The notes: generated by a model from the letters alone, not told the origin. A DNA stretch of 64,000 bases from Aeromicrobium sp. Root495 (GCF_001426755.1 NZ_LMFJ01000001.1:2571721-2635720); one strand, 5' to 3'. Shown: positions 36,493 to 45,391, counted from the stretch's first letter. Made by a program: numbers and translations.

Positions 36493-37935
36493 ATGTCCAC
36501 CACCACCCTCGCGCCTGATCCCCAGGCGCTCGCCCACCCCGACCACGGCACAGCCACCCGCCCCCGGGTTCCCGTGTGGGTGGCGATCCTGGCCGCGTCG
36601 CTCCCGATGTTCATGGCCACGCTCGACAACCTCGTCATGACGAGCGCCCTGCCCGTCGTCCAGGCCGACCTCGGCTCGAGCGTGAGCCAGCTGTCGTGGT
36701 TCATGAACGCCTACTCGCTCGTCTTCGCGACGTTCATGCTCGCGGCCGCGACGCTCGGCGACCGGCTCGGACGCCGCCGCGTGATGCTCGCGGGCATCGG
36801 CGTCTTCACGATCGGCTCCATCGCCGCTGCGCTGAGCACCTCGTCGGAGGCGCTCATCGCGGCCCGGGCGCTGCAGGGCCTCGGCGGCGCGGCGATCATG
36901 CCCCTCTCGCTCACGCTTCTCGCCTCGGCGGTCCCCGCGTCCCGGCGTGCCGTCGCGATCGGCGTCTGGGGCGGCGTCTCGGGACTCGGCGTGGCGCTCG
37001 GCCCGGTCATCGGCGGCGCGGTCGTGGAGGGCATCAGCTGGCAGGCCATCTTTTGGATCAACGTCCCGGTGGCCGTCGTCGCCGTGCCCCTGCTCCTGCG
37101 GGGCCTCGGCGAGTCGCGCAGCAGCGCGCCGAGCCGTCTGGACCCCGTCGGCACGCTCGCCCTCGGCGGTGCGGTGCTCGCCGGCATCTGGGGCATCGTG
37201 CACGGCAACGACGACGGCTGGTCGTCCGCCGGCGTCATCGGCACGCTCGTCCTGTCGGTGGTCCTGCTCGTCGGCTACGTCGCCTGGGCGACCCGACGCC
37301 CGGACGCGGTGCTGCCCCTGCGGCTCTTCCGCTCGCGCAGCTTCACGGTGGCCAACGTCATCGCCCTGACCTTCACCATCGGGATGTTCGGCACGGTCTT
37401 CCTGCTGTCGCAGTACCTGCAGGTGGTCCAGGGCTACTCCCCCTTCGAGGCCGGGCTCCGGACGCTGCCCTGGACCGCCGCGCCGATGGTCGTCGCCCCG
37501 CTCGCGGGCGCGCTCGCCGAGCGGGTCGGACTCCGACCACTGCTCGTGGTGGGCCTCGTGATGCAGACCGTCTCGCTCGTGTGGTTCGCGATCATCACGG
37601 AGGCCTCGGCCGACTACTCCTCGTTCGTGGCGCCGCTCCTCGTGGCCGGCGTGGGCATGGGCATGACGTTCGCGCCCATGTCGACGGCCGTCCTCGACGG
37701 GCTGCCCGACGACGACTTCGCCATCGCCAGCTCCGCCAACTCGACCGTGCGTGAGTTCGGCGTCGCACTCGGCATCGCCGGACTCGTGGCCGTGTTCCAG
37801 GGTCAGGGCGGCGAGATCACGCCCACGGGCTACGACGGCGCCATCGGCCCGGCACTCCTCACCGGAGCAGCCGTCGTGGGGGTGGCGGTCGTGGCCGCCC
37901 TCTTCGCACCGCGCCGCGCGGCCGCCGCGTCCTAG
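36493..37935 (+). CDS. MFS drug-efflux transporter (DHA2, 14-helix type)
   Basis: This 480-residue transporter has the antiporter opening MFMATLDNLVMTSALPVVQA, LGDRLGRRRVMLAGIGVFTI (motif A) and GVWGGVSGLGVALGPVIGGA (motif C), with about 14 helices. It probably exports lipophilic drugs by proton exchange. ATG at 36493 has GGAGGGA directly upstream; the in-frame GTG at 36385 would overlap the regulator. It is controlled by the divergent TetR-type gene by inference. Confidence 0.92.
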   Translation: MSTTTLAPDPQALAHPDHGTATRPRVPVWVAILAASLPMFMATLDNLVMTSALPVVQADLGSSVSQLSWFMNAYSLVFATFMLAAATLGDRLGRRRVMLAGIGVFTIGSIAAALSTSSEALIAARALQGLGGAAIMPLSLTLLASAVPASRRAVAIGVWGGVSGLGVALGPVIGGAVVEGISWQAIFWINVPVAVVAVPLLLRGLGESRSSAPSRLDPVGTLALGGAVLAGIWGIVHGNDDGWSSAGVIGTLVLSVVLLVGYVAWATRRPDAVLPLRLFRSRSFTVANVIALTFTIGMFGTVFLLSQYLQVVQGYSPFEAGLRTLPWTAAPMVVAPLAGALAERVGLRPLLVVGLVMQTVSLVWFAIITEASADYSSFVAPLLVAGVGMGMTFAPMSTAVLDGLPDDDFAIASSANSTVREFGVALGIAGLVAVFQGQGGEITPTGYDGAIGPALLTGAAVVGVAVVAALFAPRRAAAAS

Positions 37936-38369
37936 CGCCGACGGAACCGGGTCGACGGTGGCGGGTAGTCGCCGTCGGCCAGGTTCGCGAGGCGCTCGAA
38001 CGGGTTGTACGAGTGGTGGTCGCCCGCCACCGTCCACGAGACGAGCACGCCGAGCAGGTAGGGCACGAGCATGGCGGGGCCGATGCACCAGGCGTACTGA
38101 GTGCAGTGCCGGTCCTCGTGCCGCAGCAGGGCCGGGCGTCCGAGCAGGTCGTCGACGTCGCGGCCGCTCACGAAGACGCTGCCGACCGTGAACGCCCCGG
38201 CCCTCGGGAAGCCCCAGCGGTAGCCGCCGGCCACCCAGGTGCCACGGCCCCGCCGCACGACGGTGGCTCCCCCGGCCCGAGCGAGCGCCAGGCCGAGCGG
38301 CGTGGACAGGTTCACCCAGTTGACGACGGTCCGGACCCGCGTCCACCGCGTGTGCGGCAGGAGGTCCAC
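37932..38369 (-). CDS. Small HExxH protein with a membrane segment, unknown function
   Basis: This 145-residue protein starts at the GTG 4 nt after the otsB stop. It contains RHEDRHCTQYAWCIGPAMLV near residue 85: HEDRH fits the HExxH zinc-protease motif and is followed by a hydrophobic helix and then HHSYNPFERLANLADGDY, where the Glu could be a third ligand. The N-terminal ~80 residues (GTWVAGGYRWGFPRAGAFTV, GSVFVSG) look beta-rich. It may be a minimal membrane-associated metalloprotease or a DUF-type protein; I cannot name a family. It is translationally linked to otsB and ends convergently with the MFS gene (4-nt overlap). Confidence 0.75.
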   Translation of the reverse strand: MDLLPHTRWTRVRTVVNWVNLSTPLGLALARAGGATVVRRGRGTWVAGGYRWGFPRAGAFTVGSVFVSGRDVDDLLGRPALLRHEDRHCTQYAWCIGPAMLVPYLLGVLVSWTVAGDHHSYNPFERLANLADGDYPPPSTRFRRR

Positions 38370-38373
38370 GGCG

Positions 38374-39168
38374 TCAGGCCTCGAGCGCGTCGGCCAGCTC
38401 GGTGAGCCAGTCGGCGACGTCGTCGGGGCCCTGCAGCACGACGTCGGAGCGGGGGACGAGAGCGTCCTGCTCGGGCGAGACGGAGCAGGCCAGGAGACCG
38501 GCGAGCCCCTCGGCGCGGAACGCGTCGACCGCGTCGAAGGCCGGGAGGTCGCCCAGGTCGTCGCCCGCGTACACGACGGTGCGCGCCCCGGTGCGCTCCA
38601 CGAGGTGGCGCATGGCGTCGCCCTTGTCGCTGCCCGGCGAGCGGAGCTCCATGACCTGGCGCCCGGGCTCCAGGGCGAGACCCAGCCGGTGCGCCCAGTC
38701 ACGCAGCGGGGCGTCGAGCCGCTGCAGCAGGTCGGGATCGATGCCCCGGGTGTGCAGCGCGACGGCCAGTCCCTTGTCCTCGATGCGCACGTGCTGGGCG
38801 CCGTGCTCGTCGAGCCACGCAGGCAGCTCCTCCACGAGCTGCGCGACGGCGGCCGAGCGCTCCGGCCGGACGACCTCGCCCGTGGCGGCGTCCCAGCGCT
38901 CCACGCCGTACTGGCCGCACACGACGAGCCCGGAGAGCCCGGTGTGCTGCTGGAAGCCTCCCAGCTCGAGGACCTGGTCGACGGGGCGTCCGGTGACGAT
39001 GGCGACGAGGCCCAGCCGGGGGCCGAGGCGGTCGAGAGCCGCCACCGAGCGGGGGTGGACGTAGGCCTGGGTGGGGTCGTCGACGATGGGCGACAGCGTG
39101 CCGTCGAAGTCGAGCCCGAGCAGCACCCCGGACGGGTCGTCGAGGACGGCGGCGGGCCAGCGCGTCAT
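38374..39168 (-). CDS. otsB: Trehalose-6-phosphate phosphatase
   Basis: This 264-residue HAD phosphatase has motif I LLGLDFDGTLSPIVDD near residue 16, motif II VAIVTGRPVDQVLELGGF near 55, the GQYGVERW cap region, and motif III/IV GSDKGDAMRHLVE and VVYAGDDLGDLPAFDAV. It completes trehalose synthesis from OtsA's product. The ATG overlaps the stop of the LytR_C gene. otsA lies 1.9 kb away on the other strand. Confidence 0.93.
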   Translation of the reverse strand: MTRWPAAVLDDPSGVLLGLDFDGTLSPIVDDPTQAYVHPRSVAALDRLGPRLGLVAIVTGRPVDQVLELGGFQQHTGLSGLVVCGQYGVERWDAATGEVVRPERSAAVAQLVEELPAWLDEHGAQHVRIEDKGLAVALHTRGIDPDLLQRLDAPLRDWAHRLGLALEPGRQVMELRSPGSDKGDAMRHLVERTGARTVVYAGDDLGDLPAFDAVDAFRAEGLAGLLACSVSPEQDALVPRSDVVLQGPDDVADWLTELADALEA

Positions 39169-39725
39169 GCGACGGGACCGAGCAGCACGAGCGTCAGGCG
39201 CTCGGTGCTCATGCCGGCCAGCGCGGGAGCCACGGAGCCGACGCCGAGGTCGTCCGCGAGCAGCCGCGCCTCGGCCTCACGCCCGGCGGGGTAGAAGACC
39301 GACGTCTGCGCGACGCCGCCGGCGCGCCAGTTGCCGACCGTTCCGACGGTCCAGCCCAGCTGCTGGACGCGGGCGCCGGCCGAGCGGGCGAGCCCCGGCG
39401 TGCGCGAGCCGTTGAGCACCGAGACCCCGACCGTGGTGCGCTGGGCAGAGGGGCTGGGTGACGGCGACGGCGGCGCGGTGGTCTTCTCGGCCGTGGGTGA
39501 CGGGCTGGGTGTGGCCGACTTCTCGGGACTGCGGCTCGGGGAGGCCGACGCCGACGGCGAGGCGGCGCTCGGGTCGGGACCGTCGGTCTGCGTCTCGCCG
39601 GGCGCGTTGAGGGCGACCCACGCGAGCCAGCCAGCGGCAGCGACCATGACGGCGGCGCTCAGCACGAAGAACCACCCGGGCAGGACGTAGGCCCGCTTGC
39701 TGGGCGTCTTGCGGTGTGCGACCAC
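39165..39725 (-). CDS. Membrane protein with LytR C-terminal domain
   Basis: This 186-residue protein has a basic start, one helix (LPGWFFVLSAAVMVAAAGWL), a Ser/Pro-rich extracellular linker to about 95, and a LytR_C domain (TTVGVSVLNGSRTPGLARSA, LGWTVGTVGNWRAG, SVFYPAGREAEARLLADDLG). Such domains occur alone or behind LCP ligases and are linked to the cell envelope; their precise role is unclear. The start is GTG with GAGGGG upstream. Its stop overlaps otsB. Confidence 0.9.
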   Translation of the reverse strand: MVAHRKTPSKRAYVLPGWFFVLSAAVMVAAAGWLAWVALNAPGETQTDGPDPSAASPSASASPSRSPEKSATPSPSPTAEKTTAPPSPSPSPSAQRTTVGVSVLNGSRTPGLARSAGARVQQLGWTVGTVGNWRAGGVAQTSVFYPAGREAEARLLADDLGVGSVAPALAGMSTERLTLVLLGPVA

Positions 39726-39736
39726 CGGACGACCCC

Positions 39737-40033
39737 TCAGACGTCGAAGCCGAGGCGCCGTGCCGAACGGCTGCGCTGGCGCTCGGCCCGCATGCGACGG
39801 AGCCGCTTCACGAGCAGCGGATCGAAGGCGAGAGCGTCCTCACGGTCGATGAGGGCGTTGAGGACCTGGTAGTAGCGCGTGGCCGACATGTCGAACTTGT
39901 CGCGGATGGCCTGCTCCTTGGCGCCGGCGTACTGCCACCAGAGCCGCTCGAGGGAGAGGATCTCGCGATCGCGCTCGCTGAGGGTCTCGGAGGCGGCCGC
40001 GGTGCTCGAGGTCGGCTGCTCCACTGCGCTCAT
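39737..40033 (-). CDS. DUF3263 family protein
   Basis: This 98-residue protein carries the DUF3263 block LSERDREILSLERLWWQYAG then AKEQAIRDKFDMSATRYYQV and a basic C-terminus. The RDREILxxE...KE..IR..F..S.TRYYQ pattern resembles a helix-turn-helix, so DNA binding is likely. TAGGAT lies 7 nt before the ATG. It is divergent from the oxidoreductase gene across a strong palindrome at 40052-40073. Confidence 0.9.
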   Translation of the reverse strand: MSAVEQPTSSTAAASETLSERDREILSLERLWWQYAGAKEQAIRDKFDMSATRYYQVLNALIDREDALAFDPLLVKRLRRMRAERQRSRSARRLGFDV

Positions 40034-40040
40034 GCGCCTG

Positions 40041-40046
40041 ATCCTA
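40041..40046 (-). promoter_or_regulatory. -10 hexamer TAGGAT, leaderless promoter of the DUF3263 gene
   Basis: TAGGAT on the reverse strand lies 7 nt before the ATG at 40033. Confidence 0.6.
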
Positions 40047-40051
40047 CGACA

Positions 40052-40073
40052 CGAATGACAGCCGTGTCATTCG
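40052..40073. promoter_or_regulatory. Perfect palindrome between divergent genes, candidate operator
   Basis: CGAATGACA (40052-40060) and TGTCATTCG (40065-40073) are perfect 9-bp arms around GCCG. It lies between two leaderless promoters (-10 boxes at 40041-40046 and 40076-40081), so a bound protein would block both. It does not match the actinobacterial LexA box. Confidence 0.7.
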
Positions 40074-40075
40074 GT

Positions 40076-40081
40076 TAGCGT
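40076..40081 (+). promoter_or_regulatory. -10 hexamer TAGCGT, leaderless promoter of the oxidoreductase gene
   Basis: TAGCGT ends 7 nt before the ATG at 40089. It also argues against the in-frame GTG at 40080, which lies inside the hexamer. Confidence 0.55.
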
Positions 40082-40088
40082 GGAGGGC

Positions 40089-41066
40089 ATGACCGTGTCG
40101 TGGGGAATCCTGGCCACCGGGCGCATCGCCCACTCCTTCGCCCGCGACCTCGCCCTGGTCCCGGGCCACCGGCTCGCGGCCGTCGGCTCGCGGTCGGCGG
40201 CCTCCGCGCAGGCCTTCGTCGACGAGCACGGCGACCCGAGCACCCGCGCCCACGCCACGTACGAGGAGCTGGTGGCCGACCCTGCCGTCGACGTCGTCTA
40301 CGTCGCGTCGCCGCACGGCCGCCACCTCGACGACGTCCGGCTCTGCCTCGCGGCCGGCAAGGCCGTCCTGTGCGAGAAGGCGCTGACGCTCGACGCCGAG
40401 TCGTCGGCACAGCTCGTGGCGGAGGCCAGGGAGCGTGGCCTCTTCCTCGCCGAGGCCATGTGGATGCGGGCCAACCCCACCATCCGTCTCGTCAAGGAGC
40501 TCGTCGACGAGGGCCGCCTCGGCGAGGTGGCCCAGGTCAGGGCCGAGCTCGGCTTCGTGGGTCCCCCGGACGTCGCCCGGCTCTGGGACCCGGCCCTGGG
40601 GGCGAGCGCCCTGCTCGACGTCGGGATCTACCCGCTCACCTTCGCGCACCTGCTGCTCGGGGAGCCCCGGGTCGTCGCGGCCGCCGGGACCCTCTCCGAC
40701 CAGGGCATCGACCTCTCCGGCGGCGCCACGCTCACGTACCCGTCGGGTGCCGTGGCGAGCATCGCCTGGACGCAGGTGGCCTACACCGACAACCGCGCCT
40801 CGGTGGCCGGTGAGCGCGGCAACATCCAGCTGCCCGCGCGGTTCCACCACCCCGAGGAGCTCCACCTCACCCTGGGCGGCACCACCGAGACCCTGAGCCG
40901 ACCCCGGACCGGCAAGGGCTACGCCCACGAGATCGAGGAGGTCGGCACCTGCCTGCGGGAGGGGCGCACCGAGTCCGACGTGCTCCCCCTCGACGAGACC
41001 GTCTCGGTCATGGCGCAGATGGATGAGATCCGTCGCCAGATCGCAGCGACCTCCGCGCCCCACTAG
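40089..41066 (+). CDS. Gfo/Idh/MocA family oxidoreductase
   Basis: This 325-residue protein has an N-terminal Rossmann fold (VSWGILATGRIAHSFARDLA) and the family motif AGKAVLCEKALTLDAESS, whose CEK replaces the usual EKP-type Lys-Pro motif. The C-terminal beta-sheet domain begins EVAQVRAELGFVG. It probably oxidises or reduces a sugar or inositol derivative with NAD(P); members resemble dimeric dihydrodiol/trans-1,2-dihydrobenzene diol dehydrogenases. The substrate is unknown. otsA follows 9 nt downstream but has its own promoter motif. Confidence 0.9.
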   Translation: MTVSWGILATGRIAHSFARDLALVPGHRLAAVGSRSAASAQAFVDEHGDPSTRAHATYEELVADPAVDVVYVASPHGRHLDDVRLCLAAGKAVLCEKALTLDAESSAQLVAEARERGLFLAEAMWMRANPTIRLVKELVDEGRLGEVAQVRAELGFVGPPDVARLWDPALGASALLDVGIYPLTFAHLLLGEPRVVAAAGTLSDQGIDLSGGATLTYPSGAVASIAWTQVAYTDNRASVAGERGNIQLPARFHHPEELHLTLGGTTETLSRPRTGKGYAHEIEEVGTCLREGRTESDVLPLDETVSVMAQMDEIRRQIAATSAPH

Positions 41067-41069
41067 GCT
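41064..41069 (+). promoter_or_regulatory. -10 hexamer TAGGCT, leaderless promoter of otsA
   Basis: TAGGCT lies exactly 6 nt before the otsA ATG at 41076. Its first three bases are the stop codon TAG of the preceding oxidoreductase gene. Confidence 0.65.
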
Positions 41070-41075
41070 CGACGC

Positions 41076-42524
41076 ATGGCAGGTCCCAAGCGCGGTTCAG
41101 GCTCGACGTTCGTGGTGATCGCCAACCGGCTGCCGGTGGATCGCGTGACCGCTCCCGACGGCGCCATCTCGTGGCGCACGTCGCCCGGCGGCCTGGTCAC
41201 GGCGCTCGAGCCCGTCATGCGTCGCCAGGGCGGCGCCTGGATCGGCTGGCACGGCGCGCCCGACGAGAAGGTCAAGCCCTTCAAGCACGACGGCCTGCAG
41301 CTCGTGCCCGTGCAGCTCTCCTCCCAGGAGGTGGAGGAGTACTACGAGGGCTTCTCCAACGCGACCCTGTGGCCGCTCTACCACGACGTCGTGGCCCCTC
41401 CGGAGTTCCACCGCGAGTGGTACGACTCCTACGTCACCGTGAACAAGCGCTTCGCCGAGCGCGCGGCCGAGATCGCGGCCGAGGGCGCCGTCGTCTGGGT
41501 GCAGGACTACCAGCTGCAGCTCGTGCCTCAGATGCTGCGCGAGCTCCGCCCCGACCTGCGCATCGGCTTCTTCCTGCACATCCCGTTCCCTCCCACCGAG
41601 CTCTTCCAGCAGCTTCCGTGGCGTCGCGAGATGCTCGAGGGACTGCTCGGCGCCGACCTCGTGGGCTTCCAGCTGCCGGGTGCCGCCTCCAACTTCGTCC
41701 GGCTCGTCCGTCAGCGCGTCGGGCACAAGACCCATCGCGACGCCGTGTACCTCCCCGACGGCCGCACCGTCATCGCCAAGGCCTTCCCCATCTCCATCGA
41801 CGCCGCCGGCTTCGAGGCCCTCGCCCGCACGCCCTCCGTGCTGGCCCGCGCCGCCGAGATCCGCGAGAGCCTCGGCAACCCGCGCAAGGTGCTGCTCGGC
41901 ATCGACCGGCTCGACTACACGAAGGGCCTGCGCCAGCGGATGCGCGCGTTCGGCGAGCTCGTGGCCGACGGCACCGTCCACCCCGACGACGTCGTCTTCG
42001 TGCAGGTGGCCACGCCGTCGCGCGAGCGGGTCGACCAGTACCGGATCCTGCGCGACGACATCGACCGTCTCGTCGGTCGCATCAACGGCGACATCGGGCG
42101 CATCGGCCAGCAGCCCCTCACCTACCTGCACGCGTCGTACCCCCGCGAGGAGATGGCGGCGCTGTACCGCGCCGCCGACGTCATGGTGGTCACCCCCCTG
42201 CGCGACGGCATGAACCTCGTGGCCAAGGAGTACGTCGCCACGCGCTACGACAACGACGGTGCGCTCGTGCTGTCGGAGTTCGCGGGGGCGGCGGCGGAGC
42301 TGCGCCAGGCCTACCGGGTCAACCCGTACGACATCAACGGCATGAAGCAGGCCATGGTCGACGCCATGAAGGCCAGCCCTCGGGAGTCGTCCCGGCGCAT
42401 GAAGGCCCTGCGCCGCACCGTGATGGACAACGACATCGATGCGTGGGCCTCGGCCTTCCTCGAGGAGCTCACCGAGCCCCGCGGACCGCACGACAAGCAT
42501 CCGCGGCCCTCGGTCGTCTCCTGA
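41076..42524 (+). CDS. otsA: Trehalose-6-phosphate synthase (UDP-forming)
   Basis: This 482-residue GT20 enzyme joins UDP-glucose and glucose-6-phosphate. Motifs are intact: [41 protein letters not shown] (near 143), [37 protein letters not shown] (donor phosphate Arg/Lys, near 272), and [18 protein letters not shown] with [12 protein letters not shown]. It is the partner of otsB at 38374-39168 and serves osmoprotection or cell-wall glycolipid supply. Confidence 0.96.
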   Translation: MAGPKRGSGSTFVVIANRLPVDRVTAPDGAISWRTSPGGLVTALEPVMRRQGGAWIGWHGAPDEKVKPFKHDGLQLVPVQLSSQEVEEYYEGFSNATLWPLYHDVVAPPEFHREWYDSYVTVNKRFAERAAEIAAEGAVVWVQDYQLQLVPQMLRELRPDLRIGFFLHIPFPPTELFQQLPWRREMLEGLLGADLVGFQLPGAASNFVRLVRQRVGHKTHRDAVYLPDGRTVIAKAFPISIDAAGFEALARTPSVLARAAEIRESLGNPRKVLLGIDRLDYTKGLRQRMRAFGELVADGTVHPDDVVFVQVATPSRERVDQYRILRDDIDRLVGRINGDIGRIGQQPLTYLHASYPREEMAALYRAADVMVVTPLRDGMNLVAKEYVATRYDNDGALVLSEFAGAAAELRQAYRVNPYDINGMKQAMVDAMKASPRESSRRMKALRRTVMDNDIDAWASAFLEELTEPRGPHDKHPRPSVVS

Positions 42525-42553
42525 GACCGCGCCGGAGAGGCCCTTCCGGGGCC

Positions 42554-42559
42554 TAGCCT
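42554..42559 (+). promoter_or_regulatory. -10 hexamer TAGCCT, leaderless promoter of the GPH transporter gene
   Basis: TAGCCT ends 7 nt before the ATG at 42567. Confidence 0.6.
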
Positions 42560-42566
42560 GACCGCC

Positions 42567-43910
42567 ATGACGTCGTCCGTCCCCTCGCCGGCCCTCCCGG
42601 GCCGGGTGCGCCGCGGCTACGCGCTGGGCAGCGTGGCCACCGGCACGTTCGGCACCGTGCCGGGCCTCCTGCTGCTGCCCTACCTGACCGACACGCTGGG
42701 TGTGGCCGCGGGCGTGGCCGGAGCCATCGTCTTCCTGCCCAAGGCCTGGGACGTGGTGCTCAACCCCGTGGCAGGACGCATCAGCGACCACTCCGAGCAC
42801 CCGGGCGGGCGCCGCCGCCCGTTCCTCCTGCGGGGTGGGCTCGCCCTCGCCCTCGCCTTCGCGCTCATGTTCGCCGGCCCCACGGAGCCGACGGCCCTCG
42901 CCGCCGGGTGGGTCGTCGTGACGTTCCTGCTGTGCGCCAGCGCCTACGCCTTCTTCCAGGTCCCCTACGTCGCCATGCCGGCCGAGATGACCCTCGACTA
43001 CGCCGAGCGCACGCGACTGATGACGTGGCGCGTGGCGGTGCTCGCGGTGGCGATCCTGCTGTCCGGCGCCACCGCACCGCTCGTGGTCGACGCCGTGGGT
43101 GGTGAGGACTCCCCTTCGGGCTACCGCGCCATGGGCGTCTACGTGGCCGTCGTCCTCGTGGTGGGTGTCGTGGGCGCCTGGTGGGGCACGCGCGACGCAC
43201 CGGAGCACCGCGTGCCCACGCCGACCGGGTCCCTGCGCGACCAGCTCCGCGTGGTCGCGGCCGCACCCGACTTCCGCGCCCTGCTGCTCACCTTCGTGGT
43301 GCAGGCGCTCGCGGTGGGCACGATGCTCGCCGGCGTGGCCTACGTGGCCGACGACCTCCTCGAGCGTCCCGGTGCCGCGACGATCCTGTTCGCCGCGTTC
43401 GTCGGTCCCGCGCTCCTCGTGACGCCGCTGTGGGAGCGCTACGCGCGCACACGGACCAAGCGGTCGGGCTACACGTGGTCCACGGTCTCCATGGTGGCGG
43501 GCATGGTCGTGCTGCTGCTCGCCCTTCCTCACGCGCCCGTCGTCGGGTACGTGGGGGCCGCTCTCGTCGGCGTGGGGTACGCCGGGGCGCAGGTGTTCCC
43601 CATGGCGATGCTCCCCGACGCCGCCGCCCACGACGCCGCCCGGACCGGGGAGAACCGTGTGGGTGTCTACACCGGCGTGTGGACGGCCGGGGAGACCCTG
43701 GGCCTGGCCCTGGGACCGGCCGTCTTCGCGCTCGCGCTCGCGCTCGGCGGGTACGTGTCGTCGACTGCCGACGAGTCCGTCGCGCAGTCGGACTCGGCCC
43801 TCACCGCCATCCGGCTCGGGTTCGCCCTCGTGCCGGCCGTCCTCGCCGCGCTGAGCCTGCTCGCGCTGCGCCACTACCGTCTCGACGAGGAGATCCGTCA
43901 TGGGTCCTGA
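42567..43910 (+). CDS. GPH/MFSD2-like MFS transporter
   Basis: This 447-residue transporter has about 12 helices. It has the GPH-type signature VFLPKAWDVVLNPVAGRISD then HSEHPGGRRRPFLLRGGLAL, where the Asp and the GRRRP loop are typical of sodium- or proton-coupled sugar or lysolipid symporters. FFQVPYVAMPAEMTLDYAER then TRLMTWRVA matches helix four-five. Its 3' end overlaps the PLP-enzyme gene by 11 nt. Together they suggest uptake and breakdown of one substrate class, possibly phosphorylated lipids; this is inference. Confidence 0.85.
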   Translation: MTSSVPSPALPGRVRRGYALGSVATGTFGTVPGLLLLPYLTDTLGVAAGVAGAIVFLPKAWDVVLNPVAGRISDHSEHPGGRRRPFLLRGGLALALAFALMFAGPTEPTALAAGWVVVTFLLCASAYAFFQVPYVAMPAEMTLDYAERTRLMTWRVAVLAVAILLSGATAPLVVDAVGGEDSPSGYRAMGVYVAVVLVVGVVGAWWGTRDAPEHRVPTPTGSLRDQLRVVAAAPDFRALLLTFVVQALAVGTMLAGVAYVADDLLERPGAATILFAAFVGPALLVTPLWERYARTRTKRSGYTWSTVSMVAGMVVLLLALPHAPVVGYVGAALVGVGYAGAQVFPMAMLPDAAAHDAARTGENRVGVYTGVWTAGETLGLALGPAVFALALALGGYVSSTADESVAQSDSALTAIRLGFALVPAVLAALSLLALRHYRLDEEIRHGS

Positions 43911-45330
43911 GCCCACGCCCGCGGCCGCCGTGCTCGCACAGCTGGAGCAGCTGCGCGCCGACGACCTGCCCACCCACGGTGGCCGCACGCTGGCCTACGT
44001 CTACGACTCCGGCGTGGCCGAGGCCGACGAGCTGGGCCGTCAGGCGCTCGCCATGTACGGCGGCACGAACGGCCTCGACCCCACCGCCTTCCCGAGCCTG
44101 CTGCGCATGGAGACCGAGCTCGTCGGTGTAGCGCGGGAGATGTTCCACGGCGGACCCGACGTCGTGGGGACCGTCACCTCCGGCGGCACCGAGTCGATCC
44201 TGCTGGCGGTGCAGGCCGCCCGTGACGCGCACCCCGAGATCACCGACCCCGTCCTCGTGGTCCCCACCACGATCCACGCCGCGTTCCACAAGGCGTGCCA
44301 CTACTTCGGGCTCGAGCGCGTGAGCGTGCCGGTGGACCCCGGGACCTTCCGGGCCGACCCCACCGCGATGGCAGCGGCGATGGACGAGCATGCCGGCCGC
44401 GTGGTGCTCGTGGCCGTGTCCACGCCGTCGTACGCGCACGGCGTGATCGACCCCGTGGAGGAGGTCGCGGCGGCCACCCGCGAGCGGGGGCTGCGGCTGC
44501 ACGTCGATGCATGCATCGGCGGCTGGGTGCTGCCGTGGGCCGACGTGGCCGACCCGTGGGACTTCGCGGTCGAGGGCGTCACGAGCCTCTCCGCCGACCT
44601 CCACAAGTACGCCTACGCGCCGAAGGGCGTCTCCCTCCTGCTCCACGCCGACGCAGCCCTGCGCCGTCCGCAGCTCTTCGCCAGCGCCGACTGGCCCGGC
44701 TACACGATGCTCAACTCGACGGTGCAGTCCACCAAGTCCGGCGGACCACTCGCAGCGGCGTGGGCCGTGGTCCGGTACTTCGGCGACTCCGGCTACGCAC
44801 GGCTCGTCCGGACGTCGCTCGAGGGGACGCGGGCGGTGGTGGCGGGCATCGAGACGCAGGAGCACCTGCACGTCGTGGTGCCGCCGGACTCCACCCTCGT
44901 GGCCATCGGGACGGACGGCTCGTGCGACGTGTTCACCCTGAGCGACCTCATGCTCGAGCGCGGCTGGTTCGTGCAGCCCCAGATGGGCTTCGAGGGCGCC
45001 CCGGCCACCCTCCACGTGAGCCTGTCCGCCGCCACGGCCGCCTCGGTGCCTGACTTCCTGACAGCGCTGGGCGAGTGCGTGGAGGAGGCTGTGCGGCGCG
45101 GCCCCGTCGTCGTCGACGCGGAGCTCCGGGCCGCCGCCGAGGCCATCGACCCCGCGACCCTCGACGACGACGCGTTCGACGGCCTCCTGCAGGTGGCCGG
45201 GCTGGCCGGCGAGGGCGGCACCATCGGGCTGCCCGAGCACATGGCCCCGGTCAACGCCCTCCTCGACGTCGCGCCGCCACGCCTGCGCGAGGCCCTCCTC
45301 GTCGCCTTTCTCGACCGCCTCACCCGCTAG
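43900..45330 (+). CDS. PLP-dependent decarboxylase / sphingosine-1-phosphate lyase-like enzyme
   Basis: This 476-residue group II PLP enzyme has GTVTSGGTESILLAVQAARD near residue 88, LRLHVDACIGGWVLPWADVA near 197, and the cofactor lysine in SLSADLHKYAYAPKGVSLLL near 228. This block, with HKYAYAPKG, is closer to sphingosine-1-phosphate lyases than to glutamate or aromatic decarboxylases. The first ~80 residues have MYGGTNGLDPTAFPSLLRME, also S1P-lyase-like. It is translationally coupled to the upstream transporter. The real substrate in this organism is unknown. Confidence 0.85.
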   Translation: MGPEPTPAAAVLAQLEQLRADDLPTHGGRTLAYVYDSGVAEADELGRQALAMYGGTNGLDPTAFPSLLRMETELVGVAREMFHGGPDVVGTVTSGGTESILLAVQAARDAHPEITDPVLVVPTTIHAAFHKACHYFGLERVSVPVDPGTFRADPTAMAAAMDEHAGRVVLVAVSTPSYAHGVIDPVEEVAAATRERGLRLHVDACIGGWVLPWADVADPWDFAVEGVTSLSADLHKYAYAPKGVSLLLHADAALRRPQLFASADWPGYTMLNSTVQSTKSGGPLAAAWAVVRYFGDSGYARLVRTSLEGTRAVVAGIETQEHLHVVVPPDSTLVAIGTDGSCDVFTLSDLMLERGWFVQPQMGFEGAPATLHVSLSAATAASVPDFLTALGECVEEAVRRGPVVVDAELRAAAEAIDPATLDDDAFDGLLQVAGLAGEGGTIGLPEHMAPVNALLDVAPPRLREALLVAFLDRLTR

Positions 45331-45334
45331 CAGG

Positions 45335-45390
45335 GACGGAGGAATCGACATCCGGCCCGGACGGGGGTCAGGAGTGTCGATTCCTCCGTG
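45335..45390. repeat. 56-bp palindromic element (family 2), probable bidirectional terminator
   Basis: ACGGAGGAATCGACA (45336-45350) and TGTCGATTCCTCCGT (45375-45389) are perfect 15-bp arms around a 24-nt loop. The element fills the 61-bp gap between the convergent PLP-enzyme and GNAT genes. Its reverse complement aligns over the full 56 bp with 46005-46060. Confidence 0.9.
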
Positions 45391-45391
45391 G

